Source of the DNA: Methylomonas lenta | GTDB taxonomy: Bacteria > Pseudomonadota > Gammaproteobacteria > Methylococcales > Methylomonadaceae | Length of the DNA: 64,000 nt | Direction: 5' to 3' | NCBI RefSeq assembly: GCF_001644015.1 | Contig: NZ_LUUI01000096.1 | Span: 48,061 to 112,060, forward strand | In this document: positions 17,984 to 27,248 of the stretch, in pieces | Numbering within the stretch: position 1 is the stretch's first letter | How the letters are laid out: every line of letters begins with the position of its first letter | Program-made: the position numbers and the translations under genes | The notes under the pieces: model-generated | What the model saw: the letters and a program-made list of their open reading frames with translations, nothing else | What the model was told of the DNA's origin: nothing | Database searches by the model: none

Positions 17984-19722
17984 AAACGAGTGCCAGCGGC
18001 AAAATGAATTTGAAAAGATGAATCGGCTTCATCTAACGGTATGGCAAAATCAACACGTATCGGCCCGATAGGTGAATACCAGCGTGCACCCAAACCCACC
18101 CCGGTTTTCATCTGAATATCATCCAGATTATAGGCGTTTCCGCCGTCGATAAATGCAGCAACCCCCCAGTCGTCAAATAGGGTTTGTTCATATTCCAAAC
18201 TGACAACACTCAGAAAACGGCCTCCAATCACATTACCTTGACTATCTTTTGGCCCTAGTTCTTTGTAAGCATAACCCCGGATGCTGTTCATGCCACCAGC
18301 ATAAAAGCGATAGGTGGAAGGCAAGCGCTCAAAGTCATCCACCCAGGTTGCGCCTTGCTCGGCACGGGCAATGATGCGGCCATCCCAGGGGACCGGATGG
18401 GTCCAAACCGCAGCCATCGAGCCTTGCACCAAGCTGATGTCGGATATTGGATTTTTATAACCACCGGCAATATTAAAGTCTAATCGATAACCGTGTTTTG
18501 GACGCAGTGGATTGTCTGCTACCGAAAGTAACCAACTGCCGCCTGGCAGGAGTAATAAGGTGTTATTGTCTAAGTTACTGTCGCTTATAGAAGCTGCGGT
18601 ATATTTTTCATAAACTGAATCCAGATACAGGGTTTGTCTCCAGCCACTCTCGTAAGCGTGTTTCAGGCGGGCCGATAGTTTGCCGGACAAGGAGTTAAAG
18701 CTTTCCGTACGCTCACGTTTAAGCCCGCCGCCAAAGCTGAAGGTTTCTGTTATTGGGTTTTCCAAAGGCACGTTGTACTCAACATCTGCGGTGGATAATA
18801 CGGGCGATAAATCGATCTCAGAGGTTAAAAAGTGACCTCTGCGGTTGAGTCGGCGATTAATATAGGATGCGCCCAGCAAGGGGCCTTTATCGGTGTCATA
18901 GCCGACACCGATACTGTAATGATGAATCTTTTTCGGGTATAGCTTCATGCTGATGGGGACATCGAGTTGCTTGATTTCATCCATTTCCGGATGAATATCC
19001 ACCATTTCAAAGTAACCGGATTTGGACAGCGCATTATGGGTTTGAGCCAGTTGCGAACTGGAATAAAACTCGCCGGGTTTGATTTGGATGAATTTACTGA
19101 CAAAATCCGGCTCAAGTATGTCTTGATCGATAGTCAGTTCACCAAAATAAAAGCGCTTACCGGCATCGTAAACCAGTTTAATCTGGGCGCTATTCTGCTC
19201 TTTATCTACCAACAGCTCTTTTTCGACGAATTGGCCTTTTAAATAACCGTGCTCCATGGCCAGGGTTTCAATCCAGCTTTTCATTTTTTCGTAATAGCTA
19301 TGATTTAATACCGTGCCGGTGTCGCCAAGCAGTTTGTCTCGCAGTACAATAAATTCTGCGTCATCTTTCGCGTCGCCCTCAATAATGATATCGATGCTGT
19401 CGATTATAACGCTGGGGCCTGGCTCTACTTCAAAGTCAGCTTGCCAGCAATCAGCATCAAACGACAGGTTTTGACTGCTACTGGCATGGTAATAACCTAG
19501 CGCGCGCATAGCTTCGTCTATTTCAACATTAGAGTTATTAAACAGTTGGCGTATTTTCCACTCAGGCGTGTCGCATTGTTCTTTTGCTAGCGATACTGTC
19601 AACTTAACGTTGGTTTCGGCTTGTGCAGACAAACCGGAAACAGAAATTTCCCCGCTAGCCTGCAAAGATATTGATAACAGCAGCATCCAGGTAAAATAAC
19701 GTACCCGCTGGATGTTTAACAT
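17980..19722 (-). CDS. tamA: Outer-membrane assembly protein TamA (BamA/Omp85 family)
   Basis: About 580 residues: signal peptide (MLNIQRVRYFTWMLLLSISL...), three POTRA domains over residues about 30-265, then a 16-strand Omp85 barrel. The barrel part has the RFYAGGMNSIRGYAYKELGP loop motif (the conserved 'G-SIRGY') and ends in a short strand finishing GTRL. TamA and TamB form the translocation and assembly module. The frame also extends 15 codons to TTG 19767, which overlaps the DUF389 stop; I favour ATG 19722 because the signal peptide starts there. Confidence 0.93.
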   Translation of the reverse strand: MLNIQRVRYFTWMLLLSISLQASGEISVSGLSAQAETNVKLTVSLAKEQCDTPEWKIRQLFNNSNVEIDEAMRALGYYHASSSQNLSFDADCWQADFEVEPGPSVIIDSIDIIIEGDAKDDAEFIVLRDKLLGDTGTVLNHSYYEKMKSWIETLAMEHGYLKGQFVEKELLVDKEQNSAQIKLVYDAGKRFYFGELTIDQDILEPDFVSKFIQIKPGEFYSSSQLAQTHNALSKSGYFEMVDIHPEMDEIKQLDVPISMKLYPKKIHHYSIGVGYDTDKGPLLGASYINRRLNRRGHFLTSEIDLSPVLSTADVEYNVPLENPITETFSFGGGLKRERTESFNSLSGKLSARLKHAYESGWRQTLYLDSVYEKYTAASISDSNLDNNTLLLLPGGSWLLSVADNPLRPKHGYRLDFNIAGGYKNPISDISLVQGSMAAVWTHPVPWDGRIIARAEQGATWVDDFERLPSTYRFYAGGMNSIRGYAYKELGPKDSQGNVIGGRFLSVVSLEYEQTLFDDWGVAAFIDGGNAYNLDDIQMKTGVGLGARWYSPIGPIRVDFAIPLDEADSSFQIHFAAGTRL

Positions 19723-19763
19723 AAATTCATTACTAAGTTCCCTGGAAAAACAGATGGCCTGAT

Positions 19764-20828
19764 TCAAGGCGGCTCGATGCTTTCGATATTGGAAAGTGGT
19801 TGGCTGTAATGACTCAGCTTTAAGTCAAATTTTGGGCCTTCTTTGGTCATCACCTCAACCTTAATATGACGTAAGCGTAATTCTACTGGTAATTGATTGG
19901 GGGCTGTGGGTAGTTTTGCTTCTATGCCGCCCACCTCAGATGCAGAGAAAGCATACGGACTTCTAACCACGATGCGCACCAGATTTTTATCGTCTTCCTG
20001 ATTAATCCTGGCATCACTCATATAGGCACCGGGAAAATTCTTCATTTCCTTATTTAAAACTTTGCGTATATTGGTTTCATAAAGCACTTGGCTTAAAATA
20101 ATTTTGGTATTGGCGCCTAAGGCGGCAAACAATAAAGCTATCAACAAAAAGCTCACAGCATTCAGCCAGACAACTTTTTTATTACGGTAAAATCTATCAA
20201 CGGCTTGATGAAAACCGGCTAGCCACAAGATGATGGAGGAAGAAAACTGGATAGCCACTATATTGGCAAAAGCCAATAAATAGGCCCCGCCAGCATTTTC
20301 CCATTCGCCACGGGCTGCAAAAATGGTTCCGGAGCATAAAGGAGGCACTAAAGCCGTGGCTATAGCTACGCCGACAACCGCATTGATAACACGCGGCGAA
20401 ATGACAGCGTATGCACCGACAGCACCACCGGCTAAGGCAATCATTAAATCAAGATAATTCGGGTGTGTGCGGCTCAATAATTCTTTGCCGGCTGGCATAT
20501 CGGTATGTAATAAACCTACGGCCAGTGAACACAGTATCACGATGCCAATACCGCCACCCAGTGATCTGATCGACCGTCTAAATAATACTGAGTCACCATC
20601 TACCAATGATAGCGAGACGCCGGCAATCGGACTCAAAAGCATGGCAACCAGCATAGCGCCTATTACCCCCGAGGAACTATCCGCCAATAACGCATAGGAA
20701 GCGATGATGGCTGCTAATGCGTTCATGATAATAAAAGCTTTATCAAATTCAGCGTTTTGAGCAATTTCTGCCCTAATCGACTGAATCTCTTGCAGGCGGA
20801 CTTCTTTATTTTCTACAAAACTAAACAT
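19764..20828 (-). CDS. DUF389 (TIGR00341-type) membrane protein
   Basis: About 354 residues. A short cytoplasmic start (MFSFVENKEVRLQEIQSIRA) is followed by seven or so helices with the conserved 'SSSGVIGAMLVAMLLSPIAG' and 'ALVPPLCSGTIFAA' segments of the DUF389 family, then a soluble C-terminal domain of about 100 residues. Function is unknown; transport has been suggested for the family. ATG 20828 is preferred over an upstream TTG at 20864. The gene ends at the tamA boundary with no gap, so it is probably co-transcribed with tamAB. Confidence 0.87.
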   Translation of the reverse strand: MFSFVENKEVRLQEIQSIRAEIAQNAEFDKAFIIMNALAAIIASYALLADSSSGVIGAMLVAMLLSPIAGVSLSLVDGDSVLFRRSIRSLGGGIGIVILCSLAVGLLHTDMPAGKELLSRTHPNYLDLMIALAGGAVGAYAVISPRVINAVVGVAIATALVPPLCSGTIFAARGEWENAGGAYLLAFANIVAIQFSSSIILWLAGFHQAVDRFYRNKKVVWLNAVSFLLIALLFAALGANTKIILSQVLYETNIRKVLNKEMKNFPGAYMSDARINQEDDKNLVRIVVRSPYAFSASEVGGIEAKLPTAPNQLPVELRLRHIKVEVMTKEGPKFDLKLSHYSQPLSNIESIEPP

Positions 20829-21012
20829 AAGTAATAATTGATGAAAAAGAACATTAAAAAACAAAGAGTTTGCCAGTATTAAACATGGATTAATTAGCTG
20901 TAAATATTATGTTGCTCTTGTTTTCGACTGGCTGACTACCAGCCCTCAATGCAGAAGAGTTGTTTTCGATCAGCGTGGGAGTCATTAATTATTCACAATA
21001 TAAGGAGTTGCA

Positions 21013-21200
21013 ATGAAAACACAATTTATTTTGAAACCAGTGCTGATAGGGGGCATGATTCAACAATGCAGGTTTAGCCGGATTAGGTTATCAATGACAA
21101 ACCGATAATGAAAAATAAAAATGGTGAAGATACATTCAGTGGGGATTACGCGTTGAAAGAAGAGGGTAAAAAGCACAAACAAGAAACTGAATTTGAATAA
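21013..21200 (+). pseudogene. Decayed small secreted-protein gene
   Basis: GGAG at 21004-21007 stands six bases before ATG 21013, and the frame opens MKTQFILKPVLIGGMI, the start of a signal peptide. It then breaks after 31 codons. A second frame gives GLAGLGYQ before a stop, and a third (ATG 21108 to TAA 21198-21200) gives a 30-residue charged peptide beginning MKNKNGEDTFSGDYALKEEG. The pieces together look like a signal peptide plus a charged mature domain separated by frameshifts. A chance arrangement is possible. Confidence 0.35.
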
Positions 21201-21289
21201 AAACTCCGTTTCCCCGCAGTCAAAAGCTAAGCATCTTGGTATAAAACCAAGACACTTAGAGTACATCGTTAAATTATGTCGCAACATCG

Positions 21290-21309
21290 TTTGTTTGTTT
21301 GTTTGTTTT
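21290..21309. repeat. GTTT tetranucleotide repeat
   Basis: Five tandem GTTT units. The tract is intergenic and could slip in length; no gene start depends on it visibly. Confidence 0.8.
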
Positions 21310-21378
21310 TACCGAAAAAATCAATTACTGAGATAAGGGGTTTTTTCATGGGTGTGGCTACAAAACAGCAACAGCCCT

Positions 21379-21738
21379 CTAGGTGTTTTTACTACCGCCA
21401 GAAGACATGATTAAAACTATCACCAAAAACACTAATAACACCGGCCAAAAATACGGGGCAATAATCAAGATACTCAGTAGCGAAAAGCCAAGCACGCCCA
21501 TAAAAATAAACATGCCCACACCCAGCATAGCCAGCACACTCAGAACGCCAATAAACAGCATCACTAGCAACAAAGCGGGTATAGCGGCCAGCCGAAATAA
21601 AGGTTCAGCAACTGGCTGGCCATTGATTAGCAAGCTAAACTGACCTACACCTGGATGAAACAGGTAAACCAGCGCGGCGATCAGGCCACCTAATATTAGA
21701 GTTTTTAACAGTAGATGATGGTTTGGTTTGGTTGACAT
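21379..21738 (-). CDS. Small hydrophobic membrane protein
   Basis: 119 residues with three or four membrane segments: residues about 10-28, 47-70, 72-90 and 93-112, and a polar SSGGSKNT tail. I do not recognise the family. It is the last gene of the one-way cluster running from DUF2076 through mprF, and begins 16 bp after the PepSY-like gene's stop, so co-transcription with that gene is likely. The upstream bases on its strand (CAGGTAACAGCC) give a moderate ribosome site. No function is assigned. Confidence 0.6.
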   Translation of the reverse strand: MSTKPNHHLLLKTLILGGLIAALVYLFHPGVGQFSLLINGQPVAEPLFRLAAIPALLLVMLFIGVLSVLAMLGVGMFIFMGVLGFSLLSILIIAPYFWPVLLVFLVIVLIMSSGGSKNT

Positions 21739-21754
21739 GGCTGTTACCTGGGGT

Positions 21755-22225
21755 TTATTTACTTTGGTCTTCGATTAAACCATCTTCATAAAGTCTGAAA
21801 TTAATGGCTAGGCCATTGATATTACCGACCACATCATAAAAATGTAGATCTACAGACTCAGCCTCAGTCACTTTAATGCCAGGATAGCGTTTTTCGATTT
21901 CCTGCATCTGAGGATAGCTTAAGGCATAGTAAGGTACTTCCTTGGCCAGTTTCATCAGCTTGCCATTGCTTGCAATCACCAACTCCAACGCAACTACGTC
22001 TTGGTTATTTTCCGTTTTATCGGCTTCGATTTCGAATCTGATCAAATTGTTGTCGTTGATCTGGGATAGTTTGCTGATGTCTTTTTGGTCGATGATAGCC
22101 AGAGTGGTTTTTTTTACCGCCTCGGGTAAGCTATCAAATTTCACCTGAGTTATTTCGGCAGCTACAGCAGTGTTTAAATGAAATAAAACCATCAGTAGGG
22201 CGATTAAAAACTTTGCATAAAACAT
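21755..22225 (-). CDS. Periplasmic PepSY-like protein
   Basis: 156 residues. A cleavable signal peptide (MFYAKFLIALLMVLFHLNTAVAA) is followed by a soluble domain of about 130 residues. The mature part contains 'SLPEAVKKTT' and 'GKLMKLAKEVPY', the alternating strand-helix pattern seen in PepSY and BLIP-like periplasmic domains, which bind or inhibit other exported proteins. A related arrangement is seen in the secreted protein at 27965-28435 in the same cluster. AGGA (AATCCGGAGGATTTT on its strand) precedes the ATG. The family call is tentative. Confidence 0.65.
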   Translation of the reverse strand: MFYAKFLIALLMVLFHLNTAVAAEITQVKFDSLPEAVKKTTLAIIDQKDISKLSQINDNNLIRFEIEADKTENNQDVVALELVIASNGKLMKLAKEVPYYALSYPQMQEIEKRYPGIKVTEAESVDLHFYDVVGNINGLAINFRLYEDGLIEDQSK

Positions 22226-22282
22226 AAAATCCTCCGGATTTAGAAATGAATAAAAAGTAGGGGTGATTGAGGCTGGCTGGGT

Positions 22283-24865
22283 TTACTTGCTGAATATCCC
22301 CTGCCAGCCACCTGAAATCAGTCGGGTGATTTGCATCAGGATGAATGGCACCGACAAGCCGGCAGGTGCCGCCAAATAACGCGGCTGCCATTGCGGGGCA
22401 AACTTGGCCTTGTATTCGTACAAACCTTCAAAATTGTAAAACTGATCGCCCATCTCAAAAATAGTCGCGCCGATTTTATGCCACAAGGGTGACAATCGGC
22501 GGTGTTCCAGTCCGGCCAGGGGCGCCATGCCTAAGCAAAACCATTGGTAGTTTCCGGCTTTGCCCCACAGCATCAACTCGGCAAATAAAAAGTCCATAAT
22601 ACCGTTTGGACTGTCCGGATCATAGCGCATTAAATCGATCGATAATTCATCTAGTCCTGCAGTTTGCCAGATATTGGCAAAGGCTTTGATGTGTCCGTCC
22701 GGGTCTTTGATCACGGCAACGTCGGTGCGGAGTAAATATTCTGCTTTAAAAAATCCCAGTGAAAAACCTTTTTCTGAGGTATTTTTCTTGGCTAACCAGG
22801 CATCGGAAATTTGCTGCAACAGCGGCATGGCGTCTACAACAGCAGAGCCCGTTAAAATCTCAAAAGCATAATTTAGTTTGCCAAATTTATTCCGCGCACT
22901 CCGTTGAGCATCGCGTTGTTTGCCCTGTAAGCTAAAGTTAGCTAGATTGACGCGGGCCTCTTCACCCAGTTTGAACAAGGATAATCCCAAATCAAGGTAA
23001 TAAGGCAGACATTGCGGACTGACTTGATAAAACACCAGTTTTGCTCCATAGCAATCCGCTTGTTCCTGCAGTTGATAGAGTAAGCTTTCAACGGCTTTTG
23101 ACTCGCCGACCGGGTCGCCCATAGCAATCCAGAATTGCGGTGTGGTGGCAAACATAATAAAAGCGCTACGCTCCGGGTTCCAAAAAAGATATTTATCACC
23201 CAGCAATGCCAAATAGCCTTGTGTATGGTCGGCTTGAATTAACAGGCTTTGAGCCTGGTCCAGATCCGCAGTTGTGGGTTTGCTAAAAGGGTGTGGCGGG
23301 GCTTGGCTGAATAAACGCCAAATACCGTAGCAAACCGCGATTACAGTCAATACCAGCCAGGCGCGTAAAAAGCGTGGAGCACTGCCATCATATGAAAACT
23401 GCCACCATAATTCGTTTGAATAGGCCAGATTACGATGCGAGAAAAATCCTAGCCAACAACTACCACCCAGTACCATCAATGTAGCTGTCAGCCAGGATTT
23501 GGAAAACGGCATACGCAACAACGAAGAATGGCGTTGAAAATGGCTGCGGGTGGGCAGGAACAAGGCCAAAATTGCTAACAACAGCAGCGCTTCACGCCAT
23601 TCAGCACCTTTTAACAAACAGGCGATAACACCCAAGCCCAACAGTATCAAACTGGCATACCAGGCAGCATCTATCTTGAGGTGTATGCCTCGGGCTAGAA
23701 ATAACAGTAGCAAGCCAACCAGGCTGCCGGTCATATGCGATAACTCGATTACCGGTAAAGGCAATAAATTACTCAGCCAGTTCAAGGCATTGGCATTAGC
23801 CGGAATAGTACCGGATACCAAAAGCACACTGCCGGCTAACAGCAATAACAATGAATACAGTTGCGGTAAGATGCCTGAAAGTAACCGACTCACGGTCATG
23901 CTACTTTCGATGATCAGATGTCGGCGGCTATACACCTCAAAACCCAACAGGCCACTACCGGCCAAAAGCAAGGGTACAAAATAGTAAATCACTCGATACA
24001 GCAATAAGGCGCTGATCAGAGTTAAATGTTGATCTGTGACTTGTACATCCGACATCAACCAGAGAAACGCGCTTTCGAATACGCCGATACCGCCGGGCAC
24101 CTGGCTAATAACCCCAATCACCTGAGCGACTACAAATACCACCAAAAAGGCCCCAAAGTCGATGTCGACCTTACCCAGCAACAGCACCCACAGCACTAAT
24201 GACGATAAAATCACATCGACACTGGATACCAGGGTTTGCCAGAAAGTCATGCTGGGCGAAGGCAAATATAATTCAAAGCCTTTGACTAATAAGGGTTTAC
24301 GCCATAAAAAGATGGCTGCCCAATAACCGATCAAACTAGCGGCACAAACCAAACTGACCAAATGAATGGCCGGCGGGTCTTGTTCTGCGCTACTCAGGTA
24401 ATAGGGTAATAACAGGCTGCCCAACAAGCCCAAGCTCAGCGCACCCAGTAAATAGGTAATGGCCTGGAAAAACGAAATTTTTAAAATATCCCAACCCGGC
24501 ACGCCCCATTTTGAATAAAACCGGTAACGAATCGAGCCGCCTGAAGCCCAGGCATGCCCGGTATTATTACTGATGGCATAGCTCAATAAAGCCGCGGCGA
24601 CCATTCTGGGTAAAGGAATGTTTCTATGCCCGGTAAAGCGTAGCGCCAGCCAATCGTAACCAACCAGCACCAAGTAATTCATCAGCATTAGTAACCCGGC
24701 AGCGCCGATGATTTTGAACGGTGTGCTTGCCAACGATGACAGAATTTCGCTTAACTGGTGCTGTTTCAGTTGCTGGTGCACGATATATAGTGCACAGCCA
24801 AACAGCAAAACCGGCAGAAACTGCACTATTTTCTGGAGCTGGCGACTTAGGCTTACTTTGATCAT
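22283..24865 (-). CDS. mprF: Phosphatidylglycerol lysyltransferase/flippase MprF
   Basis: 860 residues, normal for MprF. The first 500 or so residues hold about 14 helices (flippase and anchoring domain, with NTGHAWASGGSIRYRFYSKW and 'SQVPGGIGVFESAFLW'). The C-terminal 300 residues are the cytosolic DUF2156 domain ('IMFATTPQFWIAMGDPVGES', 'FKLGEEARVNLANFSLQG', 'LSIDLMRYDPDSPNGIMDFL') that moves an amino acid from tRNA to phosphatidylglycerol. The product lowers envelope negative charge and protects against cationic peptides. Lys or Ala specificity cannot be read. The virJ/acvB gene lies 125 bp upstream on the same strand, an association known from lpiA-acvB operons. Confidence 0.94.
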   Translation of the reverse strand: MIKVSLSRQLQKIVQFLPVLLFGCALYIVHQQLKQHQLSEILSSLASTPFKIIGAAGLLMLMNYLVLVGYDWLALRFTGHRNIPLPRMVAAALLSYAISNNTGHAWASGGSIRYRFYSKWGVPGWDILKISFFQAITYLLGALSLGLLGSLLLPYYLSSAEQDPPAIHLVSLVCAASLIGYWAAIFLWRKPLLVKGFELYLPSPSMTFWQTLVSSVDVILSSLVLWVLLLGKVDIDFGAFLVVFVVAQVIGVISQVPGGIGVFESAFLWLMSDVQVTDQHLTLISALLLYRVIYYFVPLLLAGSGLLGFEVYSRRHLIIESSMTVSRLLSGILPQLYSLLLLLAGSVLLVSGTIPANANALNWLSNLLPLPVIELSHMTGSLVGLLLLFLARGIHLKIDAAWYASLILLGLGVIACLLKGAEWREALLLLAILALFLPTRSHFQRHSSLLRMPFSKSWLTATLMVLGGSCWLGFFSHRNLAYSNELWWQFSYDGSAPRFLRAWLVLTVIAVCYGIWRLFSQAPPHPFSKPTTADLDQAQSLLIQADHTQGYLALLGDKYLFWNPERSAFIMFATTPQFWIAMGDPVGESKAVESLLYQLQEQADCYGAKLVFYQVSPQCLPYYLDLGLSLFKLGEEARVNLANFSLQGKQRDAQRSARNKFGKLNYAFEILTGSAVVDAMPLLQQISDAWLAKKNTSEKGFSLGFFKAEYLLRTDVAVIKDPDGHIKAFANIWQTAGLDELSIDLMRYDPDSPNGIMDFLFAELMLWGKAGNYQWFCLGMAPLAGLEHRRLSPLWHKIGATIFEMGDQFYNFEGLYEYKAKFAPQWQPRYLAAPAGLSVPFILMQITRLISGGWQGIFSK

Positions 24866-24990
24866 ATTGAATTTTTATCTCAACTTAAGTTTTGTTTTTG
24901 TCGGCCATGCTAGCCGCGACTATGAGTAAATAGCAATAAAAGACTAATGCCAAATGCCATAGGAACACCGGAGCGATAAACTCGGTGTGA

Positions 24991-26343
24991 TTAATGAATG
25001 TTGTGCTGGCGATAGACGTCTAAAATTTGATCAGTCAATTTAGGATAATCTTGGTCGAAATGATGTCCGCCTGGCAATTCAAGCAATCTTGCTGCCGTAT
25101 TCGCCAAACCGGTGCAGGCGGTTTGAGTTTTTTCTTCGACACCGTACACACATAAAATTTTTTGTTTTGGCATTTTTGCCAGTTCCGGCGCCAAAGCAAG
25201 TTCACCACCTGCTTGCCCCAGCCAGCCGGACACATGTATTTCAAAATCGGCATGATCGGCCAAGGCCAGCAGTACCAACAGCGAAACGCTATCCTGATCT
25301 GCTGGCGACAAACGGTTGTAAATGGGCGGCAGAATGTCGGCACCGAAGGAATAGCCGGCCAGCACAAAGGATTTAACTCCCCAGTGTTTTCGGTAGTAGG
25401 CCAGGGTGGCAGATAAATCGGCAGCGGCTTGTTCAGGGGTTTTGTGCTCCCAGAAATAGCGCAATACATCGACGCCAACCACAGGATAGTTTTGCCCAAC
25501 CATTTCCCCTGCTACGGTTCTATCCAGATCACGCCAACCGCCATCGCCGGAATAAAACAAAGTCAGGCTGTCGCTGGCTCTGGCGGTGGGAACTTCTACC
25601 ACCGGCATGGGTGGAGCTGACTGATTGTCGTTACCTAAAATCGTATTTAGCTCTTCAATTAGTACCTCATCCAGCGGGGTATCGTAAGGCGCAATCCTTG
25701 TGTCGACGTTACCCAAATTACGGATGAATACGCCAGTCTCATCGGCGGGTTGATCGGTCCAAACCGCGCGCCAGTTATCTTCGATTGCCGTGGCTGAAGT
25801 CAAAGTCTGGAATTTATCCTGATGCTGGCTAAGTAAAGGCGGACACAAGCTCAGTTCGGCGGGTAATTTTACCGAGAAAGCAATAGATAGATTTCGGGCG
25901 TCGTTACCGGAGCTTGATAACGCATTAACAAACGGTACGACAGCACCCTCTGCAATGCCGGCGAGTATCATTTGACTATTTGCCGGCTGCGATAGTTGAC
26001 TAGCCAAATCGGTCAACAACATATTAATACTGTCGTCGCCCAGGCATTGCTCAGTTTGGGTGGTAAAGATATTAAAAAACTCCCCGTCATCCACTATCGC
26101 CGCCGTCAATCCCAAGCGTGCAATGCGTTGGCCTAATGCTTTAGCATCAAACTTTTGCGTGTCGACAAAAACCACCGCCAGTGCCTGAGAGCCCCAGAGT
26201 GGTTCGGAGACGCTGATGGTCTTCAGCTCATCAGTATTCAGTGAGCTATGTAGGATGGGCGGTTTTATTTTTGCGGCGAATGTCAGCGCGATAACTAACG
26301 CTGTGACTGTGACAAACAACAGCAACAATCTTTTGATTTTCAC
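24991..26343 (-). CDS. VirJ/AcvB family periplasmic hydrolase
   Basis: 450 residues with an N-terminal signal anchor (LLLLFVTVTALVIALTFAA). The C-terminal half is an alpha/beta hydrolase fold: SLTLFYSGDGGWRDLDRTVA, GVDVLRYFWEHKTPEQAAADL, then the nucleophile elbow LAGYSFGADILPPIYNRL and a late HHFD. These are the VirJ/AcvB signatures. The long N-terminal half (residues 40-250) is the extra domain of AcvB rather than of short VirJ. AcvB of Agrobacterium hydrolyses lysyl-phosphatidylglycerol made by its partner LpiA/MprF. GTG 26343 is the start, with GGAG at good spacing. Confidence 0.88.
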   Translation of the reverse strand: MKIKRLLLLFVTVTALVIALTFAAKIKPPILHSSLNTDELKTISVSEPLWGSQALAVVFVDTQKFDAKALGQRIARLGLTAAIVDDGEFFNIFTTQTEQCLGDDSINMLLTDLASQLSQPANSQMILAGIAEGAVVPFVNALSSSGNDARNLSIAFSVKLPAELSLCPPLLSQHQDKFQTLTSATAIEDNWRAVWTDQPADETGVFIRNLGNVDTRIAPYDTPLDEVLIEELNTILGNDNQSAPPMPVVEVPTARASDSLTLFYSGDGGWRDLDRTVAGEMVGQNYPVVGVDVLRYFWEHKTPEQAAADLSATLAYYRKHWGVKSFVLAGYSFGADILPPIYNRLSPADQDSVSLLVLLALADHADFEIHVSGWLGQAGGELALAPELAKMPKQKILCVYGVEEKTQTACTGLANTAARLLELPGGHHFDQDYPKLTDQILDVYRQHNIH

Positions 26344-26358
26344 TGATTGATCTCCGCG

Positions 26359-27234
26359 CTAAAGATGCAGAAAGGAGGCTATCAAATGATTGATTTGCTC
26401 AGCATGAGTAACTGGCGCGGCATGACCTGCTCCCAGCACAATCTCCAGTTGACCCTGCTTTAAACTCTGCGCCAGTTCGCCCGAATGCGGTAAGTCTATG
26501 ATGTCGTTTTCGCCGGCAATGACCAAGGTTGGCGCGGTAATGGCCTGCAAATCGGCGTGATCCAATTGCGGGGCGACGCGCCATAAGTGTTTGATTTGCG
26601 CTTCCAGGCTTTCATGTCGATCACCCGCACCAGACCACCAAGCGCGCAACCAGGCTAACAGCTTTAGCTTGGCATTAGGCTGTTGTGCTACATCGCCGGC
26701 TGTAATCACGCCAGAAGGATGAAAGTTGGCGCTAATGGCGACAATTTTAGCTACCCGCTGCGGCGCTTCCAGACCCAGTATCAGCGCGATAATACCGCCG
26801 TCACTCCAGCCGATGATATCGGTACGCTGGATTTTTAGTTTATCCAGCACCTTTAAGGTGTCATCGGCAAAGGTTTGGTAATTTAGTGCCGCATGACCGG
26901 TCGTGGATTCGCCATGGCCGCGAGTGTCGATCAATATCACTCGACGGCCTTTTTCAACCAGCCATGGCAGTTGCGAAAACCAGCTGAGTTTGTTGCTGAG
27001 TCCGCCATGCAACAGCAAAACCGGCTCGCCACTACCATATGCGACATATTTTATGTTGGCGCCATGGTTTTTAAGCGTACCGGTTTGCACAACTACCCGA
27101 GTGGTGTATTTCCAAAACAGGTAATTCAAAAAGTTAGTCGACATTGGCCGCAGCCACAACCACAGACTGAAGCCTAAAGCCAATGTCAGCAGCCCAAACA
27201 TCAGAAACAGTGGATGGTGCTTGAGGCTGGGCAT
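26359..27234 (-). CDS. Alpha/beta hydrolase with N-terminal membrane anchor
   Basis: 291 residues. A helix at about 10-28 anchors the protein. The rest is an alpha/beta hydrolase: LLLHGGLSNKLSWFSQLPWL (oxyanion region), IDTRGHGEST, nucleophile elbow IIGWSDGGIIALILGL with Ser, VIAGENDIIDLPHS (acid) and LGAGHAAPVTHAEQI (His). The triad looks complete. Substrate is unknown; esterases and haloperoxidase-like enzymes share these motifs. GGAA precedes the ATG. It sits 15 bp before virJ and 14 bp after DUF2076, so an operon is likely and a lipid or ester substrate in the envelope is plausible. Confidence 0.88.
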   Translation of the reverse strand: MPSLKHHPLFLMFGLLTLALGFSLWLWLRPMSTNFLNYLFWKYTTRVVVQTGTLKNHGANIKYVAYGSGEPVLLLHGGLSNKLSWFSQLPWLVEKGRRVILIDTRGHGESTTGHAALNYQTFADDTLKVLDKLKIQRTDIIGWSDGGIIALILGLEAPQRVAKIVAISANFHPSGVITAGDVAQQPNAKLKLLAWLRAWWSGAGDRHESLEAQIKHLWRVAPQLDHADLQAITAPTLVIAGENDIIDLPHSGELAQSLKQGQLEIVLGAGHAAPVTHAEQINHLIASFLHL

Positions 27235-27248
27235 GGTTTCCAGGTTGA

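Larger units (their letters stand above)
20865..21378. other. Intergenic region with decayed small gene and GTTT repeat
   Basis: This 514-bp gap holds the promoter side of DUF389, the remains of a small exported-protein gene (21013-21200) and a tetranucleotide GTTT repeat (21290-21309). No intact gene of normal length is seen. Confidence 0.6.
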
